Shown piece after piece: positions 60,366 through 64,000 of a stretch of 64,000 nucleotides of DNA. The DNA lies in contig NC_092809.1 of the NCBI RefSeq assembly GCF_040954645.1, positions 66,402,141 to 66,466,140 on the forward strand, in the 5' to 3' direction. Below the pieces are notes generated by a model that saw only the letters and a program-made list of their open reading frames with translations, was not told where the DNA came from and searched no databases. This DNA is from Diabrotica undecimpunctata (Eukaryota > Arthropoda > Insecta > Coleoptera > Chrysomelidae). Numbering within the stretch: position 1 is the first letter of the stretch; each line of letters begins with the position of its first letter. The position numbers and the translations under genes were made by a program.

Positions 60366-62150
60366 TTAATGCCAAAAGATTATTTTTCGAATAAAGTCAA
60401 TTTTATGTCAATTGATACAAATCTTTTTTGTTTCATTCTCTTTCAAAGTTCTATACCTCTAAAAAACACCCTTTGTCTTGCTGAAAGCCTTGAAGTAGTC
60501 CACAATCTTCAAAAAAGATATGAACTAACTTAAAACTGTTCAATGTGTATCTTGAACAAGTCATAAGATAGATGAATGTCAAAAGCGCCAATTTATTAAC
60601 ATACGAATCTATGATATTAACACCATACCCCGTAAAGTGAAGAAACCAACAGAAATATATTTAAAAATTAAAAAAGATGGCAAGAAGATTTGACTAGAAA
60701 TAATACAAAACCCAAAGATCAACGAAGACAAGACAGTATAGAATCTGATATCAAATTATAGTAGACGTAAGATGTGGTATAGATTTATTGGTCTATTGAT
60801 TGACTTTCTTACATTTAACGTGAAATATAAATCTTTGTAGGCTTCTATAATTTAGCAACAGCAAAAGCAGATAAAGCTCATTTTTAAACTATTGAAATCG
60901 GAATATACTTTAAAAATTTGTTTTACTTTATTTTGAATCAGACGTGTCTTGACCTTTCGACAACATACCGGAGCGGTAGTCACTTCCGTCCGTAAGATAA
61001 TCCGGTGATATGGGGACGGTGGCTAAAGGTCTTTATTGTTCAGCTGAGACATTGTTGTTGAATGTACAAACATGGAACAGCCGAGCCCGGATGGATGTTG
61101 TATCAACGTTGAGAAGTGGTCAGATTATTGTTCGGGTGAAGACGGCGTGTCTCAAATTTCTTGACTTAGTAGCTACCTTCATCTGAATTCAAAGTGGAAT
61201 ATTTCGGTTAGACTAGCAAGCATTAAATTACAAAATTTAAAGTACTATTTTAAAATGAAAATAAAAATTTATTTATTTTAAGAATTTCTAAATATTTAAA
61301 TGAAAATACATATCGCTCATTTGCGACAAGAACGTCATAATTAAAAAAAAAAACAAAGTTTTGTGAAACCGCTAACAATAATTTTATCAGATCATTCCTA
61401 GTTTCATATTGCTTATGCGGTTTTCTATAACATATTAGCGAGTTAGTATATATACGGATATCGTAATTCAATCAGACCTGATGTTTTCCGTAATTTGTTT
61501 CGCATTATTTTGTCTAAAGAAAAATAAATAACTTTTTATGTCGTTCTTTCTGAAAAACATTTTATCTATTTTGGTATTATTCAGAAAAATGACATTATTG
61601 TTAATAAGTGCTTTAAATTTTTTTAAGAAAAACAGTACATATTTGGTGTTATGTCTATCTTACTGCAATTTTTCTTAAAGTAAGTATTAATATTTAAATG
61701 AAAGGCAATGGAAGAGAATTCATATAAACATTTTTATTAACAAAACATACCTTTTACAAAACAAATATCGACGGTGTCACGACAGAAAGGCATAAGCGCC
61801 ATTGACAGTTTTTTCAGGAGACACAAAAAACGTTTAATATCGCTTAATATTTCTTTTTTTACATTTTTTTTGGCATTTTATTATTATTGAATTGAGGCAT
61901 TTTGACTTGCCATATGTTAGTTATAAAACAATTATTATAAACATGAGATATTTAACATTTTGGTGCTTACACCTATAATGTTAGGTTCTGTGGTGTTTAA
62001 TCCTCTTTGAAAGGCGGTTACCATATTTGGGAAAAAATATTTTGATCAAAAAATGTCGCTTAGGAGCTTGTACGCCTTTTAATTTTACGGAATTATAACA
62101 AAAATGGAGAATAAATCTTTTCATTTTAAAGTATAACAATTAAGTAAAAA
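60366..62150. other. Unassigned sequence with a GC-rich patch at 60950-61185
   Basis: Mostly AT-rich. 60950-61185 is richer in G+C and contains two related minus-strand motifs: GAAGTGACTACCGCTCCGGT...GTCGAAAGGTCAAGACACG and GATGAAGGTAGCTACTAAGT...GAGACACG. They look like degenerate hammerhead/Penelope terminal sequence. 61730-61900 has T-rich stretches only. Confidence 0.4.
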
Positions 62151-62212
62151 TAATACAAAATAAACAATATACAATATATTTATGTATACTTATACTGTAT
62201 ACTTATAAATAT

Positions 62213-63409
62213 ATCGAAATAAATGGATGTCAAGTCGAAGTAAGAAGATTAATTTCTCCAGGCCAGAGACTTCTAATATCTAATGCATGTCCTACAATCC
62301 CGAACGAAATAATTGAACAAGAATTACAAAAACTTAGTATTCACACTGTATCCAAAATGACTTTTCTTCTAGTAGGTATGTCTGAAAGCGAGTATAGTCA
62401 TGTTCTGAGCTTTAGAAGGCAATCATTCATTATACCCCTGGAAAATATGTCTATTCCTGACTCTTTTACCATAACTTATGATAATACTTCCTACCGGTTA
62501 TTTCTCTTCATAGACGAATTCAGTTGCTCCAAATGTAAAACCATTGGTCATCAAGAATCAAAATGCGCTCACATTTCAAACCAAACTAATTCAACTACCC
62601 TCTTAGATTCAACCCAAACCACATCATCATTATCTAAACCTCATAAACCTAATGATACCCCTTCAACTCCCCTCTCAGATTCAACTCAAACTACATCGTC
62701 ATTATCCAAACCTAATGAACCTAATGATAAAATATATCAATCTACGAAAACCGACCTCATCCGAAACATATCTAAAGATAATCCAAATACTTCGTCTTCT
62801 TCTTCCAAAACAACATCACCAGCTGTAAATAACACTGAAAATACTACAGAAATCGGCCTCATGCAAAACATGTCTAAAGATAATCCAAACACTTCGTCTT
62901 CTTCTTCCAAAACAACAGCACCAGCTGTAAATAACACTGAAAATACTACGACACCAGAAACACCAATAACCTTAAATAATGCAGTCAATTCTAAACAGAT
63001 AAAAAGACATAACATATCATCTCCTGAAATTAACGAAGATAACCCAAAAACCGACTCATCCGTTTTTAATACCTCTAAACCATATAAACCAAAAAAGAAA
63101 CCCAAAACCTCTTCCAAAACCCCCCGCGAAGATGTCATTCACTCCCTAGAATCCATCAAAGACAAAATTGAAAATAGATCACCTCCATTTATACTAAATT
63201 TCAATGAAATATGTGATTTTATGGAAAATGTTTTAAACTCTCATAACCCTGAATTAACTTCGAAAGATTACTCCAATGAACCAGAGGAACTAATTCAGAT
63301 CCTTAATTTTATTTATTGTTACACACAAAATTCTAGGTTAAGAAATAATATCACCCGACTAGAGGAAAAAATATACCCTAACCCTTCTTCAGCTGACGAA
63401 ACTGACTAA
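62213..63409 (+). CDS. LINE ORF1 (Gag-like, zinc knuckle), I/Jockey group
   Basis: The frame is open from upstream of 62213 to TAA 63407-63409; an internal ATG lies at 62357. It begins with the conserved ORF1 block INGCQVEVRRLISPGQRLLI and SNACPTIPNEIIEQELQKLS. Then come FLLVGMSESEYSHVLSFRRQ, RLFLFIDEFSC and a CCHC knuckle CSKCKTIGHQESKC (residues ~57-70 from 62357). The middle is a low-complexity S/T/N/P region with a 102-bp tandem duplication (62749-62952) and a shorter repeat of DSTQTTSSLSKP. The end is basic, then acidic. Such proteins bind LINE RNA. No stops were seen, so this ORF is intact though its true start is uncertain. Confidence 0.75.
   Translation: MEINGCQVEVRRLISPGQRLLISNACPTIPNEIIEQELQKLSIHTVSKMTFLLVGMSESEYSHVLSFRRQSFIIPLENMSIPDSFTITYDNTSYRLFLFIDEFSCSKCKTIGHQESKCAHISNQTNSTTLLDSTQTTSSLSKPHKPNDTPSTPLSDSTQTTSSLSKPNEPNDKIYQSTKTDLIRNISKDNPNTSSSSSKTTSPAVNNTENTTEIGLMQNMSKDNPNTSSSSSKTTAPAVNNTENTTTPETPITLNNAVNSKQIKRHNISSPEINEDNPKTDSSVFNTSKPYKPKKKPKTSSKTPREDVIHSLESIKDKIENRSPPFILNFNEICDFMENVLNSHNPELTSKDYSNEPEELIQILNFIYCYTQNSRLRNNITRLEEKIYPNPSSADETD
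62749..62952 (+). repeat. Two 102-bp tandem units within LINE ORF1
   Basis: Each unit encodes a variant of KDNPNTSSSSSKTT-PAVNN with TENTT. The units differ at only a few bases, so this is a recent in-frame duplication in a low-complexity region. Confidence 0.8.
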
Positions 63410-63424
63410 TCGTCACTAGTTGAG

Positions 63425-64000
63425 GGATAATCAAGGGATGATTTTCAGTAAACACTTGTACTCCGAAGTGATATCTCATTATCCTAATTATCTCCAAATT
63501 TTCAGTGATGCCTCTAAAGCTCATAACGGACACGCTGCTGCATACTACTGTAAATACACTACTCACACTATATCCATACCTACAAACTGCTGCAACCTCA
63601 CAGGCGAGCCCACAGTCATTTTGGAAGCCTTAATTTTCTTCAAAAGGCGTAGTGAGAATAAATGTATATAAACAAAATATACCCTACAAATCCAATATTT
63701 CAGGCTATAAAAAATGAGATAAATATAATTTAATCAATTCGAAAAGAAATAGCATTTATCTGGGTACCGTCGCATGTAGGAACATTGTATGAACATATGG
63801 CAAGACTACTGAAAAGATTCAGGAACCAAACTATATGAGATGTATCCCCTTGTGAAGACCATCTCGAATAATCCATCCAATAGAAGAGACCAAGAAATAA
63901 CTAACCAACTGAGAATTGGACTGACCCATAAATTTTTAATCAAAAAGGAATCTTCTCCAACCTGTCGAAACTGTTCTCTCCCATTGACGGTGAAGCATAT
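63425..64000 (+). pseudogene. LINE ORF2 remnant: RNase H and C-terminal knuckle only
   Basis: Right after ORF1 the plus strand reads LRDNQGMIFSKHLYSEVISH, IFSDASKAHNGHAAAYYCKY and TGEPTVILEALIFFKR, an RNase H start. Further on, with frameshifts, it reads IAFIWVPSHVG, then RRDQEITNQLRIGLTHKFLI and CRNCSLPLTVKH, the usual C-terminus of I-group LINEs. Endonuclease and reverse transcriptase (some 2.5 kb) are missing, so the element suffered a large internal deletion. It continues past the window edge. Confidence 0.75.

Noticed and set aside
62737..63138. 133-codon minus-strand ORF with internal repeats
   Set aside because: Antisense to LINE ORF1; its repeats mirror the 102-bp duplication of the sense gene.

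Overview
The window is AT-rich eukaryotic DNA built almost entirely of transposable elements (TEs). The families are piggyBac, Tc1/mariner, a Sailor-like DD82E type, hAT, Penelope-like elements, RTE and I-group LINEs, Ty3/gypsy elements (one with an envelope gene), and a tRNA-derived SINE. This repertoire, the intron-bearing transposases and the many perfect (TA)n arrays point to an insect nuclear genome. A TE-rich beetle is my best guess, but that is inference. I found no convincing host gene; one 42-codon ORF at 33881-34009 (minus) in GC-rich DNA is the only candidate exon.

Layout. 1-2687: gag and 5' LTR of a minus-strand gypsy element running off the left edge. 2688-4700: (TA)n arrays, a short Penelope-like element and a GIY-YIG remnant. 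5721-6015: Tc1 remnant. 6560-8800: RTE LINE pseudogene, minus strand. 8961-12949: Penelope-like element fused head to head with a truncated inverted copy, between two (TA)n arrays. 12975-13636: second short Penelope-like element. 13722-17660: 5'-truncated env-bearing gypsy (errantivirus-like). 17802-21006: hAT element with palindromic subterminal repeats. 21871-23760: Tc1/mariner element with long inverted repeats. 23948-24480: diverged tandem repeat. 24638-26400: rearranged piggyBac. 26480-29160: LINE fragments. 29543-31847: inverted-repeat transposon with an unusual DDE-like protein. 31848-32817: LTR and 3' end of another gypsy. 34373-38079: Tc1 element with a piggyBac nested in it. 38700-40173: small fragments and a MITE. 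40643-42813: unassigned inverted-repeat element. 43058-47205: Sailor-like element with a piggyBac inserted in its left inverted repeat. 48069-48345: SINE. 48602-50992: apparently intact piggyBac with a spliced transposase gene. 51518-53027: mariner element. 54783-58931: gypsy with both LTRs, interrupted by a LINE. 59300-60365: another Tc1/mariner pseudogene. 62213-64000: I-group LINE, ORF1 intact, ORF2 mostly deleted, running off the right edge.

How the parts relate. Most coding sequences are relics with in-frame stops or frameshifts. The exception is the piggyBac at 48.6-51.0 kb: matching 13-bp inverted repeats, TTAA duplication, and a 601-codon ORF after removal of one 192-bp intron. Two recurrent themes are worth attention. 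(TA)n arrays sit at the edges of at least eight elements. Four distinct hammerhead-ribozyme-like folds, typical of Penelope-like elements, lie in sequence bordering such arrays. Nested insertions give a relative order: Tc1 before piggyBac (34-38 kb), Sailor-like before piggyBac (43-44.6 kb), gypsy before LINE (56 kb).

All reading was by eye. Element ends, family names and intron borders have not been tested by alignment or database search.
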